DNA from: Lotus japonicus
Lineage: Eukaryota; Streptophyta; Magnoliopsida; Fabales; Fabaceae
NCBI RefSeq assembly: GCF_012489685.1
Contig: NC_080046.1
Span: 65,983,984-66,047,983 of the forward strand
Reading direction: 5' to 3'
Length of the DNA: 64,000 bases
In this document: positions 11,807 through 21,528 of the stretch, in pieces
How the letters are laid out: each line of letters starts with the position of its first letter
Position numbering within the stretch: position 1 is the first letter of the stretch
Program-made: the position numbers and the translations under genes
Notes under the pieces: generated by a model
What the model was told of the DNA's origin: nothing
The model's input: the letters and a program-made list of their open reading frames with translations, nothing else
Databases searched by the model: none

Positions 11807-13404
11807 CAAAGAAAGGAAGAAAAACTCAAATTTTCCTCCATTTTCTCTCCTCAAATCCACGAGCTCATCCAAGGAAGAAGGAAGAAGAGTTTTTGTTCAA
11901 ACCTTGCTTGATCGTCGATCAATCAGTTGCTGCTTCAAGGCTTCGAGGTATAGTCGCTAATCCTTACCTCCGATCGCTTTTTCCATAGCTTTTCTGTAGA
12001 GTTTTCTAAGTGGATAGTTTATGGGTTTTTGCAAAACTATCCTGAATCTTTCATTTCTGATTCTAAACCTCTTCTATATGTGCCCAAGATCACTTCTGCC
12101 GGATTAGATTTTCCGTTATGTCGCCGGAATTCCGCCGGAATCAATTCTAGCCTAAAATACCCATTTATATAGTTTTTGAGTAAAGTTCCAACCTTTAGGC
12201 TGTAAACTATCGCCTTAGCTTAGTGTTAGTAGGATTAGTTGTCATAAACGTCGTTGGTGACGTCCCTGCAAAATTTTATTTTTGGGATTTCAGTTTTGAA
12301 AATCCTAAGTTAAAAATCATGACCAAAATACCCCTGCGACAGTTTTTGATCCGATAATTTTTCCGAGTTCAGAATACCCTTAGTTACGGCTTATGAAAGC
12401 ATAGGAACCAAGTTTGATCGAAGAAAAATCGAGCCCCATAATTAGCCAAAGTGGCCGAGCCCTATTAAGGGGGAGGAAGAGATTTCCTTTTTCCGAAAAC
12501 TTGTCTTTCGCGCTAGATTATCGTACCTTAGAGTATAGATTACTTCGAGTAACCTTAGTAAGTATCGATAGCTTAGTTTCCGATAGATTCTGATAGTATT
12601 TCTGTGATTTTGTTTTAAAGGAACTTTTGAGGAATTTCCTGAGGAACAACACTTTGAGTGCGAGGAAGCACTAGTTGATTATTCTGGAGAACCTACAGGT
12701 GAGGGCTTCTCACTGAATCTCTAGTTAATGCTTAGGGTCGATGTTTCGACATTGTTTACTGTTTATGCACTGGAATTGTGTGTGATTGGAAAATGTTTTC
12801 TGAGGCTTCGGCTGACAATGTAGATGATTCATCTACTGAATGTTTTTGAGATTGTCTTACATGCTATGTGCTATGTGGGTAATCTAGGATGTGTGGTGCA
12901 TGCTTTATATGCTAAGTGCTAAGTGTTTATGATGCGATTTATTGAGATATGACATGTTGTGGATTGTGATGATTTAAATATGCTCTGTACTGGAATCTGA
13001 GATTCTGAATGGTGAGAATAGCGGGCAGGTCATGCCGATTTTATTTTGAGAGTTTTGAGAAAGTTTGATAGGACGAACGAGGTTCGGGCCTTAATTCTGT
13101 TTAGTGGATCGAGACATCCTCTGGAAGCGACTTGGGATTGGGAGATCCTGCAAATGTATAAGACTTGCGATAAGACAAAATGGAATCTATTTTATAAAGA
13201 AAATTCATAAAACCTTAAATAACCTCAAAATCTTTAAGTAATGATAACAACCTCGAAGGAAGGCATTGGAAGTCAAATCATGGTTTTGGAAAAGCGAGGA
13301 GTGTCGTCGGATCCAAGTGTTGAGGAGTTTGGTAAGTTCTGAGTATGTTGGTACTTCTTCGCTCGTTGAGCAATTTGTTAGCCATCCAAGGGATGAGCCG
13401 AGAA

Positions 13405-13612
13405 GCTTCACTGAGGCGTGAGACCTTGTGGAAAGCATGGAACTCCACTGAGGCGTGAGACCTTGTGAGAGCATGAAACTTCACTGAAGCGTGAGACTTC
13501 GTGCAAGTGTGTAAATTCACTGAGGCGTGAGACCTTGTGAAAGCATAAAACTTCACTGAAGCGTGAGACTTTGTGAATGTGTGAGACTCCACTGAAGCGT
13601 GAGACTTCGTGT
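13405..13612 (+). repeat. 36-bp tandem array in left LTR, six units
   Basis: Six units of about 36 bp share a core CACTGARGCGTGAGACYTYGTG. The core can fold as a hairpin: CAC-GARG pairs with CYTY-GTG around a CGTGAGA loop, with one bulged T. Units with GAGG always carry CCTT on the other arm and units with GAAG always carry CTTC or CTTT. The right LTR has seven units. Confidence 0.9.
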
Positions 13613-13802
13613 GAGCATTGATGACTCGAAGAGTTATCGTGAGTGGTTGCACTCATTTTATGATTAATGTACTTTGTCGCAGAATCGACTTTTACCTTAG
13701 GGTAAGCTTTTAGAAACTTTAATTTACCTAGAACACGTGGCGACGTGTCGAGTGAGGTCGGAGACGTTGTTTGGCAAATCACATTGCACTCATGCATACA
13801 TA

Positions 13803-13882
13803 GGAGGTTAATACACGGCGTGATACCGGACCTCGGTGGATTGGAGGTTAATACACGGCGTGATACCGGACCTCGGTGGATT
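13803..13882 (+). repeat. 40-bp direct duplication in LTR
   Basis: Two head-to-tail copies begin GGAGGTTAATACACGGCGTG at 13803 and 13843 and are identical in this LTR. In the right LTR the second copy has one change (CACGACGTG), so the duplication predates insertion. Confidence 0.9.
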
Positions 13883-15016
13883 CCAAAATGGTCATAAGAC
13901 CCGGATTTCCGCGTAAGAGCGCTATTAGGCGACTCTTAGTAGCAGACCGAAATGGCAGGCCTTCGGGTTTTATGCTGATCTGACTACATGATGATGTTGG
14001 AGTAAGAGGCATCACGGGCCGAAATGGCACCACCGTGGCTGGTGAAGGGCTGATCCGATGATGTCCATCCGTTCTGGATTGCATATTGGTTGACTGGGTT
14101 AACCTGCATATCATTTCATGCAACATGCATACTGACATAGTTGATGAGTGTGTTTGATACTTGTTAGTTCTACTTGATGCATGTTAACTGTGATTTACAG
14201 TCGTTATATTCTTTGTGGAAATATGCAACCCTAGGATGTTATCCCTAGTTATAAGCCTAAGTGGCTATTATCTTATTTATATTTATTGGTGCTATTATTT
14301 ACATAATTCTTTGGAGTTGACCCTCGCGTTTTCTGTGTGTGCTTTGGCGAACAAACGCCCTTTGTCAGATGTCTTTGGCGGGCTGATTCATGATGGTTCA
14401 TCCTTCGGGAGGAACTAGGGTTGAGATGCGGGAACTGGAGCGTATCGCGGTAGCGAGAGGAGGACGGATGGTGTACATAGACTAGGTCGTTCTGGATTTC
14501 GAATTCGGTCAACGATCATGCTAGCATGTAGGTTTTAGTGCTGGTGTGAGCTCCTCAAGATGGGATTAGTGTAGGAGTAGAGTCTTAGCTCTGAACATCA
14601 TTTGTTTCTTTTGGGACAGGGTAGTTTCCCACCTATAGCTTTTTGTGTGGTTCTTTACGAGAATCACAGAGAGTTGGTTGGACTTAGGAGGTCTTGCTTC
14701 AGGCCGATGGGCCAGCTTATTCTCAGTTTTGAGGGATGGTGTTGCGGACACTTGACCTTTCTTGTGGATTGTACCTTTTGCCTTCGGGCGTTACGCTTTT
14801 CTTTCCGTCACTGGAGGTTTACTCGTGACGAGGTTACTACTACAGCGGGGGCTGTTTATATATTGTATATTAGTTCTGATTATTGTTATTGTTGGGTTTT
14901 ATTTAATTCCGTCTTGTCTTAGTTATTATATCGAAAAAAAAAATATTCACGTTTTTCCGCATTAAGTTTATTTTGGTTACTAAAGTGACGCCACCGAATT
15001 CGGGGTGTTACAATTG

Positions 15017-15030
15017 TGGTATCAGAGCAC
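15017..15030 (+). other. Primer-binding site (initiator Met tRNA type)
   Basis: TGGTATCAGAGCAC begins four bases after the left LTR ends. The first 12 bases are the standard plant initiator-methionine tRNA primer-binding sequence used by most Ty3/gypsy elements. Its presence shows the element keeps what it needs in cis for reverse transcription. Confidence 0.95.
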
Positions 15031-15227
15031 GGTCGAGTCTTTCGGGAGTTGTTGGGGAATAGGTCTTCTGTGCTAGGTTGTGTGACTCTGCAAAGGGTGA
15101 AAAATTGATTGTCTGCAAGCGATTTTTCGCTTAAAAATTGATTGAAGTTATTGCTTACTCATATTGTATAGTTATACTAGATGCTATCTTATGATGAGTA
15201 CTAACTGTTTGTTTAACTTAACAGAAC

Positions 15228-16466
15228 ATGGTGAATACTAATCAGCTAGCTGAGATGATGGCCACTATGGCCCAAGCGGTAACAGCGCAGGCCCAAGCGG
15301 TGACAGCACAGGCAAATGATAATGCGATGAGGCGTGCTGCTGAGGAGGCACGTGATCAGCATCAGCGCCAGAGGGAAGTAACTCTGGACCAAAACAAAGG
15401 CCTCAATGACTTCAGGAGGCAAAACCCACCAAAGTTCTCTGGTGGTACTGACCCAGACAAAGCGGATCTCTGGATTCAGGAGATCGAGAAGATATTTGGC
15501 GTGCTGCAGACTGTTGAGGGTGCCAAAGTGGGCATGGCGACTTATCTACTGCTCGGTGATGCTGAGTACTGGTGGAAGGGCGCCAGGGGGATTATGGAGG
15601 ATAACCATGAGGAGATCAACTGGAACTCCTTCCGAACTGCATTCTTGGAGAAATACTTTCCAACAAGTGCTCGGGATGAGCGGGAGTCACAGTTTCTGAC
15701 ACTCCGTCAGGGAAGTATGTCAGTACCGGAATTTGCTTCAAAGCTGGAATCTTTGGCGAAGCATTTTCAATTCTTTCATGATCATGTGAATGAGCGCTAC
15801 ATGTGCAAGCGCTTTGTAAATGGACTGAGGCCTGATATTGAGGACTCAGTGAGGCCGCTGGGAATCATGCGATTCCAGTCGTTGGTTGAGAAAGCCACGG
15901 AAGTAGAGCTGATGAAGAACCGGAGATTAAACCGGGCTGGGACTGGAGGGTCGATGAGGCCGGGCTCTCAAAATTTTCAGAGCAGAGAGAAATTTCAGAG
16001 CAGGGGGCCATATCAGCGTCCTGCTGGAAAAGGATTTACTTCAGGATCTTACAGACCCATGACGGGTACTGCTGGAGGTTCCGGAGATCAGACTTTGAAG
16101 AAGGAGATGACATGTTTCAGATGTGGGGAGCCGGGGCATTATGCTAATGCTTGTCCCGACAAGAGGCCCAAGTGCTTTAATTGTAGCAAAATGGGGCATA
16201 ATGCTGGTCAGTGCAGAGCACCCAAGACGGAGTCAACCATGAACACTGCTCGTGGAAAGCGTCCTGCTGCTAAAGCAAGAGTTTACACCATGGACGGTGA
16301 GAGAGCTGAGGGGTTTGCCAGAGGAGAGCGCAAGAACGATGGTAACTTTCTAACCATTCCTTCTCATTTCAGTATAATATATTCCATCACTCTCGTAGCG
16401 TGTGCAAACACACCTAACTTATTTATACTGTCTAAGCTTCGACCTTATAGTTATTACGCCTATTAA
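15228..16466 (+). CDS. gag: Retrotransposon Gag polyprotein, intact, 412 aa
   Basis: Gag forms the particle that packages the element's RNA. Seen: an Ala/Gln-rich N terminus with an eight-residue duplication (AQAVTAQA twice); a retrotransposon gag core at about residues 64-235 with LWIQEIEKIF, YLLLGDAEYWW and FLEKYFP; a basic linker; and two CX2CX4HX4C zinc knuckles at about 296-309 and 316-329. The frame is open throughout from an ATG about 200 bp after the primer-binding site. The last 40 or so residues after ARVYTMDGE do not look like a normal protease junction, and the frame stops instead of continuing into pol. This fits a deletion that fused gag to non-coding DNA. An open gag without pol suggests either recent loss of pol or selection for Gag itself. 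Confidence 0.9.
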   Translation: MVNTNQLAEMMATMAQAVTAQAQAVTAQANDNAMRRAAEEARDQHQRQREVTLDQNKGLNDFRRQNPPKFSGGTDPDKADLWIQEIEKIFGVLQTVEGAKVGMATYLLLGDAEYWWKGARGIMEDNHEEINWNSFRTAFLEKYFPTSARDERESQFLTLRQGSMSVPEFASKLESLAKHFQFFHDHVNERYMCKRFVNGLRPDIEDSVRPLGIMRFQSLVEKATEVELMKNRRLNRAGTGGSMRPGSQNFQSREKFQSRGPYQRPAGKGFTSGSYRPMTGTAGGSGDQTLKKEMTCFRCGEPGHYANACPDKRPKCFNCSKMGHNAGQCRAPKTESTMNTARGKRPAAKARVYTMDGERAEGFARGERKNDGNFLTIPSHFSIIYSITLVACANTPNLFILSKLRPYSYYAY

Positions 16467-17369
16467 TACCTTATTTGACCGTAGCTAGTATTTTAGCTAT
16501 AAAAGTTATACGAGGTTTAGAATGACACGCTAAGCTTAGAAAGTAGTCTTCTACCGATGCGTTTAAAAGGAAGCTAGAAGCTGAAGAATAAATCTCATAG
16601 AGATTTCTTATGGATAGTATACGTATGATGTCGAGGGCGTGTAGTCCCGTAGCGGAATCGTTGAGGATGTGATGTCAGGATATTTGTGACTATTGGATGA
16701 TAGGAACTAATTGACTGTTCCAGTGGGCTCTTTCTAAATTTCACCTTCGATGTATTAGGCTTGATCAACTTAATATTGAGGGGGTGATATTCGGAATCAC
16801 AGCTGGATAGGGACTTTGATAGAAGGATGTGTAAGATGAATTTGAATTGATCGAGGATTAGTCGGATTTGGGAGGAAAGTTCGTGTTAAGTAATTGATTT
16901 TCTTTGGGAAGGAGTTGTCGTTGTAAGAGATGAATGTTCTCTTAGGAAATGTTGGAGAGCTACAGAGCATTAGAGGTCCAAACTTGGTGAAGGTTCAGGT
17001 TTTAAGTCTATGAATTGTTGTCTTAAGTTTCTAGGACTCGAAGTTGGTTAGAATTTGATAGAGAGATTAAGAAGTTGATTGACGAGATGGTGATCAAGTT
17101 ACAGAAAAGGGAAGTGTTAGTATTAAGATGAACACTTGAGGTTGTCATATTTGGACAAGTTGCTTAAAGTCTAAGAGTGAATGAAACTTGTTATGGATTT
17201 CGGTGATACAAGCTAGAGATTAGCGAGTGAATTTTGCTAAGTGGAATGAGAATCTTAGGGTAAAGATTGACTTCAGAAGCTGGAGATCATATTCGAGTAA
17301 GAGTTTTAGTGGTGTTATCATTGATGATTGTAGTTAAACCTCGGCAAGTTGAAAGATGATATGTCTGTT
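16467..17369 (+). other. Internal non-coding region replacing pol
   Basis: About 900 bp where protease, reverse transcriptase and RNase H should lie. I found no reverse transcriptase or RNase H motif (no YxDD-type box) in any frame. The sequence is G-rich on the plus strand and punctuated by stops. It may be heavily decayed pol or foreign filler. Confidence 0.6.
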
Positions 17370-17522
17370 GAGACGCCGTTGGTCAACATTGGGACTAGAA
17401 GAGTGAAACAATCGAAGGGAAAGCAGAGTGCTTTAGTAAGAGTTATTTGAAACAAAGACACAGACGATGCCATATGGGAGTTAGAGGAAAAGATCAAGAA
17501 CAATAGTCAGAGCTTTTACTGA
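17370..17522 (+). pseudogene. Remnant of the pol 3' end (integrase C-terminal tail)
   Basis: One frame reads ETPLVNIGTRRVKQSKG, then KQSALVRVI, a TGA at 17448-17450, then NKDTDDAIWELEEKIKNN and a final TGA at 17520-17522. This matches the ending of chromovirus polyproteins, where an RNKxIPLVKVxW segment precedes the conserved ATWELE motif. The internal TGA falls where tryptophan is expected. It shows the element descends from a full Tekay-like ancestor by internal deletion. Confidence 0.75.
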
Positions 17523-17554
17523 ACCCTAAGTTTCGAGGACGAAACTTTCTTTTT

Positions 17555-17566
17555 GGAGGGTAGTAA
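17555..17566 (+). other. Polypurine tract region
   Basis: GGAGGGTAGTAA ends directly at the TG of the right LTR and follows the GAGGACGAAAC motif common just before the polypurine tract in this retrotransposon group. It would prime plus-strand DNA synthesis. Confidence 0.8.
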
Positions 17567-20500
17567 TGTAAGACCCAAGTTTTTAAGCTTAGAATAAGTG
17601 GAAGAGATTTCCATTTACGATTAGGGTTGATGTAATGTGAAGGGAAACCTGAACGAAAGTTTATTAAATGAAATAAATTTATGAAGGAGGAAGTTCAGGA
17701 AAAGTCAAAGGATCGTATCGAAGTCGATAAAAGTTATAGCACGATCGTTATACGCTTAAACCTAGGTCAGAAACCCTAGTATATAGCTAATTTTCACTTT
17801 TAGGCACGATGGCAGTTAATTCCAAAAATCTTCAGATAAATGTTAGAATTTCTCTTCTTCCATATATAACAATCGTTTCGAGGCGAAACTCTAGGATCTA
17901 CGAACGTCCGATTCCAATCATCGGAAGTTTGCCGAAACCGAATCCCTGGTATTTCAAAACCCTAGAATCACCCGACTATGGGGACTTTATCTATTCAGAG
18001 CTTCAAATGAATATTCTACACGCGTACACCCATTTCTCTTGATGATTTCAATCTTTCTTCCGAAGGAAGTTTTCCATTCCGACATCCGATGCAAAAAGCA
18101 ACTTATCGGGTAAAATAGTTTTATACCGACTATGCTTTAGTTGCCAAAAATACAAGGAGACCTCTTTATAGTTTTGGAATTCTTTTGCCAAAACATATCT
18201 ATTAATTCACGGAGAATGTCGCCGGAAAAATCAGATTCGCGAAACTTTCATTTTCCCGCGAATTTCCAACCTTTATATATAGCAAAGAAAGGAAGAAAAA
18301 CTCAAATTTTCCTCCATTTTCTCTCCTCAAATCCGCGAGCTCATCCAAGTAAGAAGGAAGAAGAGTTTTTGTTCAAACCTTGCTTGATCGTCGATCAATC
18401 AGTTGCTGCTTCAAGGCTTCGAGGTATAGTCGCTAATCCTTACCTCCGATCGCTTTTTCCATAGCTTTTCTGTAGAGTTTTCTGAGTGGATAGTTTATGG
18501 GTTTTTGCAAAACTATCCTGAATCTTTCATTTCTGATTCTAAACATCTTCTATATGTGCCCAAGATCACTTCTGCCGGATTAGATTTTCCGTTATGTCGC
18601 CGGAATTCCGCCGGAATCAATTCTAGCCTAAAATACCCATTTATGTAGTTTTTGAGTAAAGTTCCAACCTTTAGGCTGTAAACTATCGCCTTAGCTTAGT
18701 GTTAGTAGGATTAGTTGTCATAAACGTCGTTGGTGACGTCCCTGCAAAATTTTATTTTTGGGATTTCAGTTTTGAAAATCCTAAGTTAAAAATCATGACC
18801 AAAATACCCCTGCGACAGTTTTTGATCCGATAATTTTTCCGAGTTCAGAATACCCTTAGTTACGGCTTATGAAAGCATAGGAACCAAGTTTGATCGAAGA
18901 AAAATCGAGCCCCATAATTAGCCAAAGTGGCCGAGCCCTATTAAGGGGGAGGAAGAAATTTCCTTTTTCCGAAAACTTGTCTTTCGCGCTAGATTATCGT
19001 ACCTTAGAGTATAGATTACTTCGAGTAACCTTAGTAAGTATCGATAGCTTAGTTTCCGATAGATTCTGATAGTATTTCTGTGATTTTGTTTTAAAGGAAC
19101 TTTTGAGGAATTTCCTGAGGAACAACACTTTGAGTGCGAGGAAGCACTAGTTGATTATTCTGGAGAACCTACAGGTGAGGGCTTCTCACTGAATCTCTAG
19201 TTAATGCTTAGGGTCGATGTTTCGACATTGTTTACTGTTTATGCACTGGAATTGTGTGTGATTGGAAAATGTTTTCTGAGGCTTCGGCTGACAATGTAGA
19301 TGATTCATCTACTGAATGTTTTTGAGATTGTCTTACATGCTATGTGCTATGTGGGTAATCTAGGATGTGTGGTGCATGCTTTATATGCTAAGTGCTAAGT
19401 GTTTATGATGCGATTTATTGAGATATGACATGTTGTGGATTGTGATGATTTAAATATGCTCTGTACTGGAATCTGAGATTCTGAATGGTGAGAATAGCGG
19501 GCAGGTCATGCCGATTTTATTTTGAGAGTTTTGAGAAAGTTTGATAGGACGAACGAGGTTCGGGCCTTAATTCTGTTTAGTGGATCGAGACATCCTCTGG
19601 AAGCGACTTGGGATTGGGAGATCCTGCAAATGTATAAGACTTGCGATAAGACAAAATGGAATCTATTTTATAAAGAAAATTCATAAAACCTTAAATAACC
19701 TCAAAATCTTTAAGTAATGATAACAACCTCGAAGGAAGGCATTGGAAGTCAAATCATGGTTTTGGAAAAGCGAGGAGTGTCGTCGGATCCAAGTGTTGAG
19801 GAATTTGGTAAGTTCTGAGTATGTTGGTACTTCATCGCTCGTTGAGCAATTTGTTAGCCATCCAAGGGATGAGCCGAGAAGCTTCACTGAGGCGTGAGAC
19901 CTTGTGAATGCGGGATACTCCACTGAGGCGTGAGACCTTGTGGAAAGCATGGAACTCCACTGAGGCGTGAGACCTTGTGAGAGCATGAAACTTCACTGAA
20001 GCGTGAGACTTCGTGCAAGTGTGTAAATTCACTGAGGCGTGAGACCTTGTGAAAGCATAAAACTTCACTGAAGCGTGAGACTTTGTGAATGTGTGAGACT
20101 CCACTGAAGCGTGAGACTTCGTGTGAGCATTGATGACTCGAAGAGTTATCGTGAGTGGTTGCACTCATTTTATGATTAATGTACTTTGTCGCAGAATCGA
20201 CTTTTACCTTAGGGTAAGCTTTTAGAAACTTTAATTTACCTAGAACACGTGGCGACGTGTCGAGTGAGGTCGGAGACGTTGTTTGGCAAATCACATTGCA
20301 CTCATGCATACATAGGAGGTTAATACACGGCGTGATACCGGACCTCGGTGGATTGGAGGTTAATACACGACGTGATACCGGACCTCGGTGGATTCCAAAA
20401 TGGTCATAAGACCCGGATTTCCGCGTAAGAGCGCTATTAGGCGACTCTTAGTAGCAGACCGAAATGGCAGGCCTTCGGGTTTTATGCTGATCTGACTACA

Positions 20501-21523
20501 TGATGATGTTGGAGTAAGAGGCATCACGGGCCGAAATGGCACCACCGTGGCTGGTGAAGGGCTGATCCGATGATGTCCATCCGTTCTGGATTGCATATTG
20601 GTTGACTGGGTTAACCTGCATATCATTTCATGCAACATGCATACTGACATAGTTGATGAGTGTGTTTGATACTTGTTAGTTCTACTTGATGCATGTTAAC
20701 TGTGATTTACAGTCGTTATATTCTTTGTGGAAATATGCAACCCTAGGATGTTATCCCTAGTTATAAGCCTAAGTGGCTATTATCTTATTTATATTTATTG
20801 GTGCTATTATTTACATAATTCTTTGGAGTTGACCCTCGCGTTTTCTGTGTGTGCTTTGGCGAACAAACGCCCTTTGTCAGATGTCTTTGGCGGGCTGATT
20901 CATGATGGTTCATCCTTCGGGAGGAACTAGGGTTGAGATGCGGGAACTGGAGCGTATCGCGGTAGCGAGAGGAGGACGGATGGTGTACATAGACTAGGTC
21001 GTTCTGGATTTCGAATTCGGTCAACGATCATGCTAGCATGTAGGTTTTAGTGCTGGTGTGAGCTCCTCAAGATGGGATTAGTGTAGGAGTAGAGTCTTAG
21101 CTCTGAACATCATTTGTTTCTTTTGGGACAGGGTAGTTTCCCACCTATAGCTTTTTGTGTGGTTCTTTACGAGAATCACAGAGAGTTGGTTGGACTTAGG
21201 AGGTCTTGCTTCAGACCGATGGGCCAGCTTATTCTCAGTTTTGAGGGATGGTGTTGCGGACACTTGACCTTTCTTGTGGATTGTACCTTTTGCCTTCGGG
21301 CGTTACGCTTTTCTTTCCGTCACTGGAGGTTTACTCGTGACGAGGTTACTACTACAGCGGGGGCTGTTTATATATTGTATATTAGTTCTGATTATTGTTA
21401 TTGTTGGGTTTTATTTAATTCCGTCTTGTCTTAGTTATTATATCGAAAAAAAAATATTCACGTTTTTCCGCATTAAGTTTATTTTGGTTACTAAAGTGAC
21501 GCCACCGAAATCGGGGTGTTACA
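17567..21523 (+). repeat. Right LTR (3957 bp)
   Basis: Nearly identical to the left LTR. Its 35-bp greater length is explained by one extra 36-bp unit in the tandem array (about 19909-19944) and one fewer A in a homopolymer near 21446. Differences seen by eye include G/T at about 17834, two changes near 18333-18348, and single changes near 20369 and 21215. It ends GGGGTGTTACA and is followed by CACGT. Confidence 0.95.
19881..20124 (+). repeat. 36-bp tandem array in right LTR, seven units
   Basis: Same array as in the left LTR with one additional unit near its start (spacer AATGCGGGATACTC). The hairpin-compatible pairing of arm bases is preserved in all seven units. The two LTRs should have been identical at insertion, so the copy-number change happened afterwards or during reverse transcription. 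Confidence 0.9.
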
Positions 21524-21528
21524 CACGT
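21524..21528. repeat. Target site duplication (right), CACGT
   Basis: Identical to 11086-11090 and directly adjacent to the ACA end of the right LTR. Confidence 0.95.

Larger units (their letters stand above)
11091..15012 (+). repeat. Left LTR (3922 bp)
   Basis: It begins TGTAAGACCCAAG and ends GGGGTGTTACA, the TG...CA ends expected of an LTR. It contains a TATA-like TATATATAG at 11798-11806, a 36-bp tandem array at about 13405-13612, and a 40-bp direct duplication starting at 13803. Frames on either strand are short and shared with the other LTR. I regard them as non-coding. Confidence 0.95.
11091..21523 (+). mobile_element. Ty3/gypsy (Tekay/Del-like) TR-GAG retrotransposon, 10.4 kb
   Basis: This is a complete element: left LTR 11091-15012, primer-binding site at 15017, gag at 15228-16466, a pol remnant near 17370-17522, a polypurine tract before 17567, right LTR 17567-21523, and CACGT duplications on both sides. 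The LTRs are unusually long (3922 and 3957 bp) compared with an internal region of only 2554 bp. Protease, reverse transcriptase, RNase H and most of integrase are absent, so the element must be mobilised in trans. The gag type, with two zinc knuckles, and the integrase C-terminal remnant point to the Tekay/Del chromovirus group. By eye the LTRs differ at roughly a dozen substitutions over about 3.9 kb (around 0.3 percent), which indicates a recent insertion. Confidence 0.95.

Noticed and set aside
13405..13612. Regular 36-bp repeats suggesting a CRISPR-like array
   Set aside because: Units are head-to-tail with variable short spacers inside a plant LTR, present in both LTRs. It is a minisatellite within a retrotransposon.
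13408..13797. Minus-strand LTR ORF with repeated SRLSGV/HKVSRF phrases
   Set aside because: It is the reverse reading of the 36-bp array. Overlapping frames are equally open because the unit length is a multiple of three. No known protein.
13848..14138. Minus-strand 96-codon ORF conserved in both LTRs
   Set aside because: Conservation reflects LTR identity only. No start context, domain or expected LTR protein.
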